From NCBI GenBank assembly GCA_003599015.1, contig QZIK01000078.1, positions 1 through 38,240 of the forward strand: a stretch of DNA of 38,240 nt. The letters are read 5' to 3'. The notes below the pieces were generated by a model. That model made no database searches, was not told the DNA's origin, and saw nothing but the letters and a program-made list of their open reading frames with translations. Origin of the DNA: Desulfobacteraceae bacterium. GTDB taxonomy: Bacteria; Desulfobacterota; DSM-4660; Desulfatiglandales; Desulfatiglandaceae. Made by a program: the position numbers and the translations under genes. The first letter of the stretch is position 1. Every line of letters begins with the position of its first letter. Shown one piece after another: positions 31,459 to 38,240 of this stretch.

Positions 31459-32691
31459 ATGGAACCATATGCTGGTATATTCAGGCGAATAGAACAAAGT
31501 CGAGAGGAGATAATATGCATCCAGAAAGAACTCACAGCAAGGATAGCCCTTGGGCCAGAAAACGGGGGATCAGGGGAACATGAAAAGACCGCCTATGTAA
31601 AGGGGTTGCTTGCAGACCTTCAACCTGACTTCTTCGAAGAAATAAATGCGCCCGACCATCGCGTGGAGGCAGGTTACAGGCCCAATCTTGTGGCAAAATG
31701 GAAAGGCTGCAAATCGGATAGTTCCACCTGGGTGCTTTCCCATTCCGATGTGGTTCCTCCGGGCGATTTAACCCTTTGGGAAAGCGATCCGTATTTGATC
31801 AGGGTGGAAGGGGACCGCATATATGGCCGTGGGGTGGAAGACAACCAGCATGGTATTGTAAGCTCCTATCTTGCGCTTAAGGCTGTCCTGGCGGAGGGGA
31901 TCAAGCCTTCCAGAAATATGGCCATCGCAATTGTGGCAGATGAGGAAACAGGAAGCGGTTTCGGACTTCAGTATGTGCTTTCCAGGTATCCTGATCTGTT
32001 TGGTTTGCATGACTTGATAGTGGTTCCTGACTTTGGAAATCAAGATGGTACGATGATTGAAGTAGCTGAAAAATCAATGCTCTGGCTTCGCTTCACTGCG
32101 CTCGGGAGACAGTGTCATGCGAGCACGCCTGAAAAGGGAAAAAATACCCTCAGGGGAATAGCTAACCTGATCGTTTCCCTTGATTCCCTGAGAGAAAGAT
32201 TTCCCGTGAGAAACGATCTTTTTACTCCTGCCTTTTCTACGTTCGAACCTACCAAGGTCGAGGCAAATGTGCCCAATGTAAACACCATCCCCGGAAGAGA
32301 TGTGTTTTACCTTGACTGCAGAATCCTCCCGGATGTTTCTATCGAGGAGGTCATCAATACCTGCAGAAGGATATCTGAAGAGGTGGCAACTGCACATGGG
32401 CTGGAGATAAAGGTTGATGTAACGACAAGAAACGATGCAGCCTTGCCTACGGCATCCGATGCTCCGGTGGTGGAGGCACTTAAAAAGGCCATTAAGAAAG
32501 TGAAAGGCAGAGAGGCCTGCCCTACCGGTATTGGCGGAGGAACGGTTGCGGCGTTTTTCAGAAAAGCCGGACTTTCGGCCGCTGTCTGGTCAACCCTTAC
32601 TGAGACGATTCATCAGCCCAATGAGTATTGTCTTATCCCTGATATAATAGCGGACGCCAAGATACTGGCTTGCCTGTTTCTTGAACCTTAA
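31459..32691 (+). CDS. M20-family metallopeptidase (ArgE/DapE-like)
   Basis: Di-zinc amidohydrolase or aminoacylase. The metal-site motifs are LSHSDVVPPGD (His and Asp), YGRGVEDNQHG (Asp), VADEETGSGFGLQYV (Glu pair) and the terminal ETIHQPNEYC (His). A dimerisation domain is inserted in the middle (about 215-320). Length 410 fits ArgE/DapE. The ribosome site AAAAGGAGCGGAG precedes ATG 31459. It lies 59 bp after the plsC-like gene and convergent to the lipoprotein gene. Substrate specificity (succinyl-DAP, acetylornithine or dipeptide) is not readable. Confidence 0.9.
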   Translation: MEPYAGIFRRIEQSREEIICIQKELTARIALGPENGGSGEHEKTAYVKGLLADLQPDFFEEINAPDHRVEAGYRPNLVAKWKGCKSDSSTWVLSHSDVVPPGDLTLWESDPYLIRVEGDRIYGRGVEDNQHGIVSSYLALKAVLAEGIKPSRNMAIAIVADEETGSGFGLQYVLSRYPDLFGLHDLIVVPDFGNQDGTMIEVAEKSMLWLRFTALGRQCHASTPEKGKNTLRGIANLIVSLDSLRERFPVRNDLFTPAFSTFEPTKVEANVPNVNTIPGRDVFYLDCRILPDVSIEEVINTCRRISEEVATAHGLEIKVDVTTRNDAALPTASDAPVVEALKKAIKKVKGREACPTGIGGGTVAAFFRKAGLSAAVWSTLTETIHQPNEYCLIPDIIADAKILACLFLEP

Positions 32692-32698
32692 AAGAGCA

Positions 32699-33202
32699 TC
32701 AGCCTCCTGCTCCCCTTATGCCAGGATTAGCCCTTTTACGGATTTCCAAATCCGTAATGGCCTCTATGCTGAAATCACCATTTGATTGGATCACCGCTAT
32801 TTCCTCGACAGGGGAGTAGATATAACCGATTGTTCTTCTTTCCTGGTCCATAATTACGGAAAGCCTGGGCCCCATCGCATCCGTACCCCAGTAACGGTAT
32901 TGATCAGCCATGGTGTCAGCCATTGAAAGTGCCTCCTGCATGGTTGCTGCCGGATGCCACCCTATACCTTTTAGCTTTTTTTTGTCGGCCTTGATATCAA
33001 AAAGGATTGCTCCTGGTCTCTCCCTGTTTCCGGAATAGCTGACGACAAAATCCTCATATCTGGTTTCAATGAAACCATGAATACCCCCAGGGGGTTCCTG
33101 GCTTCTTTGCGCCAAAGGATATGTGCATCCACTTCCTGAAGCAGCCATAAAAGCTAAAAAAAGGATTCCGATAAATCTAATTTTATTGATTAACTTATTC
33201 AT
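32699..33202 (-). CDS. Putative lipoprotein of unknown function
   Basis: Unrecognised. The hydrophobic N-terminus (IRFIGILFLAFMAASGSGC) ends at a Cys in a slightly atypical lipobox (GSGC), so a lipid-anchored envelope protein is likely. The remainder (GGIHGFIETRYEDFVVSYSG, MADTMADQYRYWG) looks like a compact soluble domain with no known motif. ATG 33202 is preferred over a TTG at 33214; neither has a clear ribosome site. It follows the ACT-domain gene by about 25 bp, perhaps in the same transcript. Confidence 0.72.
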   Translation of the reverse strand: MNKLINKIRFIGILFLAFMAASGSGCTYPLAQRSQEPPGGIHGFIETRYEDFVVSYSGNRERPGAILFDIKADKKKLKGIGWHPAATMQEALSMADTMADQYRYWGTDAMGPRLSVIMDQERRTIGYIYSPVEEIAVIQSNGDFSIEAITDLEIRKRANPGIRGAGG

Positions 33203-33227
33203 ATAAATATCCAATAATTAATTGAAA

Positions 33228-34253
33228 TTATTTGTAGCATTCTCTGATTCCAGTCACACACGGTATTTCAAAAACATTCGTTAGGGCTTCGGTAGCTGAA
33301 TAAATGTCCTCTGAGGGGAGCACTCCGGTTATGGATGCAACGGAACAGCTCAGGGCAAGGAGATTTATCCCGGCGGCTGTAAAGGTATCAAAGATCTGAT
33401 CCGCTATGCCGTATCTGTCGCCGAAATGAGGTCCGTTCATATAAAATACGGCGGTTCGGCCATGCCACTTACGAGTGCCCTCCGGCAGTAAGTTCAGTAG
33501 GGCATCCCTGGCGTTATCAGCAGCAGGTACAGTAAATGTGAAAAGGAGAAGGTCTTCGAATCCTGAGGGCGTGCTTATTAGAAATGTAAGAGGGATGCCG
33601 GCAGCGCTTAGATTATCAAAGGCTTTTGAAAGGATTGCAAACCCATCGCCTCCCATCACAATGCTCAACATCGCCTGACTGTTCTGCCAATCAAGTCCAT
33701 AGACCTTCGGCTTTTTCTCCTGGTAACTTGCGACCACCTCTTTGTAGAGTTGTTCTTTGCCTTTTTGAGCAAGGGACCAGTCTTCCGGGGTTCTATAAGG
33801 TCCGAAAGAAAAAGGCTCAAAAAGCGCTTCTGTCAGTCTTTCGGTCGTCTCCTCTGAGATGGCTGCTGATATAGCTGATGCAGATTGTGCAAGGGCTATG
33901 GGTGAAAGTCCTTTCCTGTTTATAATTTCAAGGAGCTGGCCGGTGATCTCCGGTCGGGTTCTGTGTGGGAAAAGTGATATTATTGAAGATTTGATAAGAC
34001 CGGATGATGTTATTCCCGCAGGAAGATTCAGCACAGGTGAAGCGCGATCAGCCTGGTCTCCTTGAATCCCTATGCTAGCCCCAAAGCTGTCGGCATGGAA
34101 AGCTGCTGTCAAAAAAACTATATTGATTCCTTCCCGGGCCAGATCTCCGCAGATTGCCCCGGGGGCCTGCTGCGCTCCATCCTTGCCATGCAATGCAAGA
34201 AGCGCAGCAGGTCGGAGAATCTTGAAGCCACCTAGTGCAGTGGGCCGAGACAT
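33228..34253 (-). CDS. ACT-domain-only protein, aspartokinase-type repeats
   Basis: 341 residues that look like paired ACT regulatory domains with no kinase or other catalytic domain. One segment (LGGFKILRPAALLALHG, REGINIVFLTAAFHADSFGA) and a second (NSQAMLSIVMGGDGFAILSKAF, AAGIPLTFLISTPSGF; GRTAVFYMNGPHFGDRYGIA, AAGINLLALSCSVASITGVL) each show the beta-alpha-beta pattern with the 'GI-short hydrophobic' turn found in aspartokinase regulatory regions. It would sense a small ligand such as an amino acid (inference). It lies 42 bp after the receiver-domain gene, before a lipoprotein gene. The gene is full-length; the function is unknown. Confidence 0.7.
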   Translation of the reverse strand: MSRPTALGGFKILRPAALLALHGKDGAQQAPGAICGDLAREGINIVFLTAAFHADSFGASIGIQGDQADRASPVLNLPAGITSSGLIKSSIISLFPHRTRPEITGQLLEIINRKGLSPIALAQSASAISAAISEETTERLTEALFEPFSFGPYRTPEDWSLAQKGKEQLYKEVVASYQEKKPKVYGLDWQNSQAMLSIVMGGDGFAILSKAFDNLSAAGIPLTFLISTPSGFEDLLLFTFTVPAADNARDALLNLLPEGTRKWHGRTAVFYMNGPHFGDRYGIADQIFDTFTAAGINLLALSCSVASITGVLPSEDIYSATEALTNVFEIPCVTGIRECYK

Positions 34254-34295
34254 GTTTATACTGGCTCCCGGGACTGTGGTTCAGGCCTGAACCCT

Positions 34296-34676
34296 TCACA
34301 TCAAGGCGCTTACCACCCGCCAGAGGCTCTCGGTGTCTATGGGTTTTGCAACGTAATCATCCGCCTCTGTGGACATTCCGTCCGCATGGGTGTAGCGGGT
34401 TGTGGGAACTGCCTCTCCAACCGCCGTGAGCAGGACGATGGGAATGTCCTTTGTTTCTTTCTTTGCCTTTAGTTCCGCACAAAGCACATAGCCGTCTTTC
34501 CTGGGCATCATAACATCAAGGACGATCAGATCAGGACGACGGGTCTTGATGGATTGTTCTGCCTCCACACCGTCGTAGGCACGCCCGACCTCGCAACCCC
34601 TGCTCTCCAGCATCATTCCAACGGTTTCCACAAGATCAGGATCATCGTCAACCACAAGTACATATTTTTGAGACAT
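34296..34676 (-). CDS. Stand-alone response-regulator receiver domain
   Basis: CheY-like 126-residue receiver with no output domain. Acid pocket D10-D12, phospho-acceptor D54 (IVLDVMMPRKDGY), Thr84 (VLLTAV) and Lys111 (YVAKPID). The span between T84 and K111 is a few residues longer than in CheY and contains GEAVPTTRYTHADGMSTEADD. The start is preceded by AGGAGG. No histidine kinase is in the window. It lies downstream of metF (121-bp gap with no other feature) and before the ACT gene; the partner is unknown. Confidence 0.92.
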   Translation of the reverse strand: MSQKYVLVVDDDPDLVETVGMMLESRGCEVGRAYDGVEAEQSIKTRRPDLIVLDVMMPRKDGYVLCAELKAKKETKDIPIVLLTAVGEAVPTTRYTHADGMSTEADDYVAKPIDTESLWRVVSALM

Positions 34677-34797
34677 ACTGAAAACCTCCTAAAAAAGTCG
34701 CCCTCTATTAGGTCAAGGGCAGGGTTATTCTCTTCTGACTCAATCCTACCCTAAACAATGCCCGTTTTCAAGGGTTACTGTGGCTACTTCCTCTATA

Positions 34798-35748
34798 TCA
34801 TAGGGCGGCTGGGTCGGGCCTTGGATAAAGGCCTCCCTTTTCCACTATCTCAGGGACTTTCTCTTCCCATTCAATGGCCATTATGTGGAAGCCCCTTACA
34901 CCTTCAACCTCCTTAAGTCTCTGGATTGACTCAATACATATCTTGAGACCTTCTTCGGCCTGTTTGTCCTTGGGAACCCCGGCCATTCGCTTGACCACCT
35001 CGTCCGGAACATCCATTCCAGGGACCTTGTTTTTCATATACTTTGCCATGCCTGCGGATTTAAAAGGGGTAAGGCCCGCGAGTATGTATACCTTTTCATG
35101 GAGTCCCCTGTCCCGTACCTGTTTCATCCATTCCTCAAATCTGTCAAGATTATATATGCACTGGGTCTGGATGAACTCAGCGCCTGCCGCTACCTTCTTT
35201 GCAAGACGGCGGACCCTTATATCAAATGGATCAGCAAATGGGTTGGCGGCTGCGCCTGCGAAAATCCTGGGGGGGCGCTTGATTTCATCTCCACCCAGAA
35301 ATTTGCCTTGGTCTCGCATCTGCCTCACGGTCTGTAAAAGCTGCATGGAGTCCAGATCAAATACGTTTTGTCCCTGTGGGCAGTCTCCAAACTTCTGATG
35401 GTCTCCCGAAAGACAGAGCATGTTTCGGATATCAAAAGAAGCCGCACCTAATATATCGCTCTGCAGCGCTATCCTGTTTCTGTCCCGTACCACCATCTGC
35501 AGTACCGGTTCAAGCCCCATAAGTTTTAGATGAATACAGGATGCAAGGCTGCAAAGTCTGGTGACGGAGGTCTGATTATCAGTGATGTTTATGGCATCAA
35601 CATGGTTTTTTATGAGATCTGCCTTTTTCTTTATTAGCTCCGCATCGCTTCCCCTCGGTGGGCCGCATTCGGATGTAACCGCCAGATGTCCGGCGGCCAG
35701 GATTTTTTCCAGCTTGCTGTCAGTTCGAGTAGTCCGCATTGGGTTCAT
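34798..35748 (-). CDS. metF: Methylenetetrahydrofolate reductase
   Basis: FAD enzyme reducing 5,10-methylene-THF to 5-methyl-THF in the methyl branch of the Wood-Ljungdahl pathway or in methionine synthesis. TIM-barrel with TSECGPPRGSD (catalytic Glu region), DAINITDNQ, LCLSGDHQKFGDCP and FIQTQCIYNLDRFEEWM. Length 316 is that of the short bacterial MetF without the eukaryotic regulatory half. ATGA overlap with the metV stop (4 bp) indicates coupled translation. Together with MetV, MvhD and HdrA it should form a complex like the MetVF-Hdr-MvhD complex of Moorella. Confidence 0.95.
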   Translation of the reverse strand: MNPMRTTRTDSKLEKILAAGHLAVTSECGPPRGSDAELIKKKADLIKNHVDAINITDNQTSVTRLCSLASCIHLKLMGLEPVLQMVVRDRNRIALQSDILGAASFDIRNMLCLSGDHQKFGDCPQGQNVFDLDSMQLLQTVRQMRDQGKFLGGDEIKRPPRIFAGAAANPFADPFDIRVRRLAKKVAAGAEFIQTQCIYNLDRFEEWMKQVRDRGLHEKVYILAGLTPFKSAGMAKYMKNKVPGMDVPDEVVKRMAGVPKDKQAEEGLKICIESIQRLKEVEGVRGFHIMAIEWEEKVPEIVEKGGLYPRPDPAAL

Positions 35749-36413
35749 TGTCTCACATCCTCCCTTACCACTTTTCGAGGGCCACCGGCCCTTTCCTTTG
35801 ACCAGTCCTTGATGGGTGCAAGTTTTTCATAATCATCCAGCCTCCCGAGCGCTGTCAGCCTGTCAATTATGATCTGCCATGCGCATGGGACCTCTCCTCC
35901 GATCTCACACATCCCCTTGCTTGATCCTCCGCAGGGTCCGTTGAATAGCCTCTTGGCACATCTAGAAACAGGGCATATCCCGCCAGTTGTGGCAAGTATG
36001 CACTGGCCGCAACCCTGGCATCTTTCACTCCAGACCCCTCTCTCTTCAGTAACACCCATAAAACATGTATTAACACCTGGGAACACGGGGGTTTGAAAGT
36101 ATTTTTCGCTCATGAACTGCACGCCCACCCCGCAGGCAAGCGAAACAACTGCCTGGTATTGATCAATGATATTTCTTATCTCTTCAAGGTATTCATGGTC
36201 ACACTGCCGCTCCAGGGTAACTTCATCTATCTTGATATCCTTTCCCTGGTTCATGAAATACATGCGAAGGGCGGAGGCCAGAACCCCCACCTCCTTTTTG
36301 CCGCCTGCTTCACAGACGGTTACACACTCATTGCACCCAACAATGAGGACCTTGTTTGCATCTTTAATGTATTCTATGATCTCTTCTATGGGCTTTCTAT
36401 CGGCAACAATCAT
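35745..36413 (-). CDS. metV: MetV, zinc/iron-sulfur partner of MetF
   Basis: Accessory subunit of acetogenic-type methylene-THF reductase. It has GCNECVTVCEAGG (C27, C30, C34) in the N-terminal part and a Cys-rich C-terminus (ERCQGCGQCILATTGG, ICPVSRCAKRLFNGPCGG, GMCEIGGEVPC) suited to iron-sulfur or zinc binding, as in the MTHFR C-terminal family. Length 222. AAAGGAGGTCAAC precedes the ATG. It lies 50 bp after the mvhD stop and overlaps metF. It probably joins MetF to the HdrA/MvhD electron-transfer part. Confidence 0.93.
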   Translation of the reverse strand: MIVADRKPIEEIIEYIKDANKVLIVGCNECVTVCEAGGKKEVGVLASALRMYFMNQGKDIKIDEVTLERQCDHEYLEEIRNIIDQYQAVVSLACGVGVQFMSEKYFQTPVFPGVNTCFMGVTEERGVWSERCQGCGQCILATTGGICPVSRCAKRLFNGPCGGSSKGMCEIGGEVPCAWQIIIDRLTALGRLDDYEKLAPIKDWSKERAGGPRKVVREDVRQ

Positions 36414-36463
36414 CTAGTTGACCTCCTTTGCACAGGTGCGGAATCGCAATCCCGCCGGCCGTC

Positions 36464-36895
36464 TCATGCAGCCATTTTGTTCTTCTTTTCTTTGATGGGG
36501 TTTGGTCCGAGCGCCCTGATCTTCTCTGTCATTTCAAGGGCGATCTGGGCAAACCTGGGTCCTTCTGCAGAGGAGAGGTTGAACATCTGAACCCTTTCCC
36601 CTCCTATGCCCACAAGGTCAAGGATTCTTCTTGCCTCGGCGACCCTTTTTCTGGCCCTTAGGTTGCCCCTGTTGTATCTGCAGTCGCCTTCCATACACCC
36701 CACCACATAAACTCCGTCGGCACCCTTTTCAAAGGATCGCAGGATATGGACTATATCCACTTTGCCCGTGCATGGGACCCTTACAATCCTGATGGTGTCC
36801 GGATACCGCAGCCGCATGGAACCTGCCAGGTCCGCAGCGGTGTATCCTCAGAAATTGCAGCAAAAGGCAATTATTACAGGTTTGAACTCTTCCAT
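36464..36895 (-). CDS. mvhD: MvhD-family delta subunit selenoprotein (in-frame TGA at residue 16)
   Basis: Small 2Fe-2S electron-transfer subunit linking HdrA to partners. The reading frame from ATG 36895 contains one TGA (36850-36848) at FCCNF-U-GYTAADLAGS, exactly where MvhD proteins have the Cys of CCNWCSYAGADLAG; reading it as selenocysteine gives an intact 143-residue protein with IRIVRVPCTGKVD, GADGVYVVGCMEGDCRY and EGPRFAQIALEM. Without it the remaining 117 residues would lack the metal-site start. The ATG overlaps the hdrA stop (TAATG). A suitable SECIS hairpin follows. Selenocysteine versions of MvhD are known in anaerobes; the nonsense-mutation alternative is unlikely. Confidence 0.93.
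36818..36833 (-). promoter_or_regulatory. Candidate bacterial SECIS hairpin of mvhD
   Basis: On the coding strand GGACCT-GGC-AGGTTCC (one G-U pair near the base). The loop begins 21 nt after the TGA and starts with G, as in the bacterial SECIS pattern. It was judged by eye, without folding software. Confidence 0.55.
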
Positions 36896-38240
36896 TACAT
36901 CACTCCTTCCAGCAGTGCATCAACCTTGCTCATTATTTGTTCATCCTCGTACCAGTTAAGCTCGATGGCCTTTGCCGGGCATTCCGCAGCACAGATACCG
37001 CATCCCAGGCAGAGTGCCTCATCTATCTCGCTTACGCCCTGCTCGTTTATCCTAGGTACCCCTGCGGGGCAAGACCTCACGCATATGAGACATGACGCGC
37101 ACTTTTCCTGATCCACTTTTGCAGTCACTGCAGAAAGGGTCAGTTCCTTTTGGGACAGGAAGGTAGTTGCCCTCGAAGCAGCAGCGAGTGCCTGGGATAT
37201 GGCCTCTGATATGAGCTTTGGACTATGCGCGGTACCGCACACAAAGATGCCCTCGCTTGCCATGTCCACGGGCCTCAGTTTTACGTGGGCCTCAAGGAAA
37301 TAACCTTCCTTGTTTCTGGCAAGTTTGACTATGGATGCAAGTTCCTCGGTATCTTCTGCAACCATGCCCGCACTTAAGGCCACAATATCTGATTCAACTT
37401 TAAGATCCCTGCCCAGGACGTGGTCCCTGAATGTCACAGAGAGGCGATTGTCTGTCGTTTCAACAATCGGAGGAAGCTCCTTGCGGAAACGGAAAAACAT
37501 GACACCTTTTTTCCTGGCCTCCCTGTAATAGTCTTCCAGCAAACCATAGGTCCGCAGGTCCCTGTAGAGTACAAAGACCTGGGCATCGGGGTTTAGTTCT
37601 TTGATGTGAAGGGCGTTTTTAATGGCGCTCTGGCAGCAGACCCTTGAACAGATCGGGTTTTCTTCGTTTCTTGATCCCACACACTGTATCATCGCCACAC
37701 TGGATAGGTCAGCCGCGCCGCGTTCATCAAGCCGCTTCGATAAGTCTATCTGGGTGATGATACCCTCATGTTTTCCATAGAAGAACTCCTTAGGAGTGTA
37801 TTCCCTGGCCCCGGTTGCCAGTATTACGACACCGTGTTCTATTTTTCTTTCGTACATACCCGGGCCGACAAGAACTTCAGTGGTGAAGTTGCCTTTGAAT
37901 CCCTTGAAATTGACTATTAGGGAGTTAGTCAGCACCTGGATCTTTGAATGGCCCTTTACTCTATCTATAAGCTCCCTCAGGTATTTCTGGATATCTGAGC
38001 CATCAATGGTGGTTGTAAGCCTTCGGGAAAGCCCCCCCAGCTCTGGTTCCTTTTCAACGAGAACGGATTCGAATCCCTGGTCGGCAAGACTTAGTGCAGC
38101 GTTCATGCCTGCCACTCCACCGCCGACAATCAGTGCTCTGCGGCTTATGGATATCTTCTTCTCCCTCAGTGGCGACAACAGCGAAGCCCTTGCCACAGCC
38201 ATCCTGATCAAATCCTTTGCCTTTTCTGTGGCTCCTTCAG
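36895..38240 (-). CDS. hdrA: HdrA-like flavin/iron-sulfur subunit, C-terminal part (5' end outside window)
   Basis: Electron-bifurcating or electron-transfer flavoprotein of the heterodisulfide reductase A family. The frame is open to the window edge (…ATEKAKDLIRMAVARASLL, the usual stretch before the FAD domain), so the N-terminus is missing. Visible parts: FAD-binding RALIVGGGVAGMNAALSLAD; the HdrA cysteine block QCVGSRNEENPICSRVCC; and a C-terminal pair of 4Fe-4S ferredoxin motifs (CASCLICVRSCP and CLGCGICAAECP). No internal stop is present in the visible part. It is followed by mvhD with a TAATG overlap, then metV and metF, so it should pass electrons to or from methylene-THF reductase. 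Confidence 0.95.
   Translation of the reverse strand, partial: EGATEKAKDLIRMAVARASLLSPLREKKISISRRALIVGGGVAGMNAALSLADQGFESVLVEKEPELGGLSRRLTTTIDGSDIQKYLRELIDRVKGHSKIQVLTNSLIVNFKGFKGNFTTEVLVGPGMYERKIEHGVVILATGAREYTPKEFFYGKHEGIITQIDLSKRLDERGAADLSSVAMIQCVGSRNEENPICSRVCCQSAIKNALHIKELNPDAQVFVLYRDLRTYGLLEDYYREARKKGVMFFRFRKELPPIVETTDNRLSVTFRDHVLGRDLKVESDIVALSAGMVAEDTEELASIVKLARNKEGYFLEAHVKLRPVDMASEGIFVCGTAHSPKLISEAISQALAAASRATTFLSQKELTLSAVTAKVDQEKCASCLICVRSCPAGVPRINEQGVSEIDEALCLGCGICAAECPAKAIELNWYEDEQIMSKVDALLEGVM

Noticed and set aside
36464-36817. 117-residue MvhD starting at the internal ATG 36817
   Set aside because: That start drops the conserved FCCN motif; the full frame overlaps the hdrA stop as TAATG and is read through with selenocysteine.
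1-38240. CRISPR arrays, tRNA/rRNA genes, insertion sequences or prophage genes
   Set aside because: No repeat-spacer pattern, cloverleaf, transposase, integrase or phage structural gene was seen on either strand by reading; a dedicated search was not possible.

Overview
The window is bacterial chromosome from a strict anaerobe, most likely a Desulfobacterota (Deltaproteobacteria) lineage of the sulfate-reducing or syntrophic type. I infer this from gene content alone: a CO dehydrogenase catalytic subunit, an HdrA/MvhD/MetV/MetF electron-transfer set, a corrinoid methyltransferase with its reductive activator, a PerR/rubrerythrin/desulfoferrodoxin cluster, a sigma-54 activator and two selenocysteine genes. 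No tRNA, rRNA, CRISPR array or insertion sequence was seen. Both ends are cut inside genes: a TRAP permease on the left and hdrA on the right.

Left part (1-10.5 kb): the end of a fused TRAP permease; a two-gene minus-strand unit (SagB-like tandem nitroreductase, then a rhodanese-ferritin fusion whose catalytic Cys codon is an in-frame TGA, read here as selenocysteine); cooS with a clear terminator; a tightly packed minus-strand oxidative-stress operon (perR, rubrerythrin, desulfoferrodoxin, rubredoxin-like, zinc ribbon, flavodoxin, zinc ribbon); and a sigma-54 module. That module holds an activator with a Cys-bearing PAS domain, two GATACA-N4-TGTATC palindromes, a near-perfect -24/-12 promoter and two small genes (a 70-aa protein and a 35-aa RCKP-type rubredoxin).

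Middle (10.5-20.5 kb): crotonase-family protein, universal stress protein and PHP phosphatase on the plus strand; convergent to them is a minus-strand pair of an 895-residue protein joining URO-D, pterin-binding methyltransferase and cobalamin domains, followed by a RACE-type corrinoid activator. An acyl-CoA synthetase and a second crotonase run divergently from that pair.

Right-middle (20-32.7 kb): cell-envelope and housekeeping genes. Minus strand: ResB, CcsB-type cytochrome c assembly, CCA-adding enzyme family, MltD-like transglycosylase and a short ADP-ribosylglycohydrolase. Plus strand: serS, a small transpeptidase, glmS, plsC-like acyltransferase and an M20 peptidase.

Right end (32.7-38.2 kb), all minus: hdrA (partial), mvhD (second TGA/selenocysteine gene), metV and metF, then a lone receiver domain, an ACT-only protein and a lipoprotein. 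hdrA-mvhD-metV-metF would couple methylene-tetrahydrofolate reduction to an Hdr-type flavin/iron-sulfur module. Together with cooS and the corrinoid methyltransferase this suggests a working C1 (Wood-Ljungdahl type) metabolism that may take methyl groups from an unidentified methylated substrate. The two selenocysteine calls require selA, selB, selC and selD elsewhere in the genome; none is in this window.
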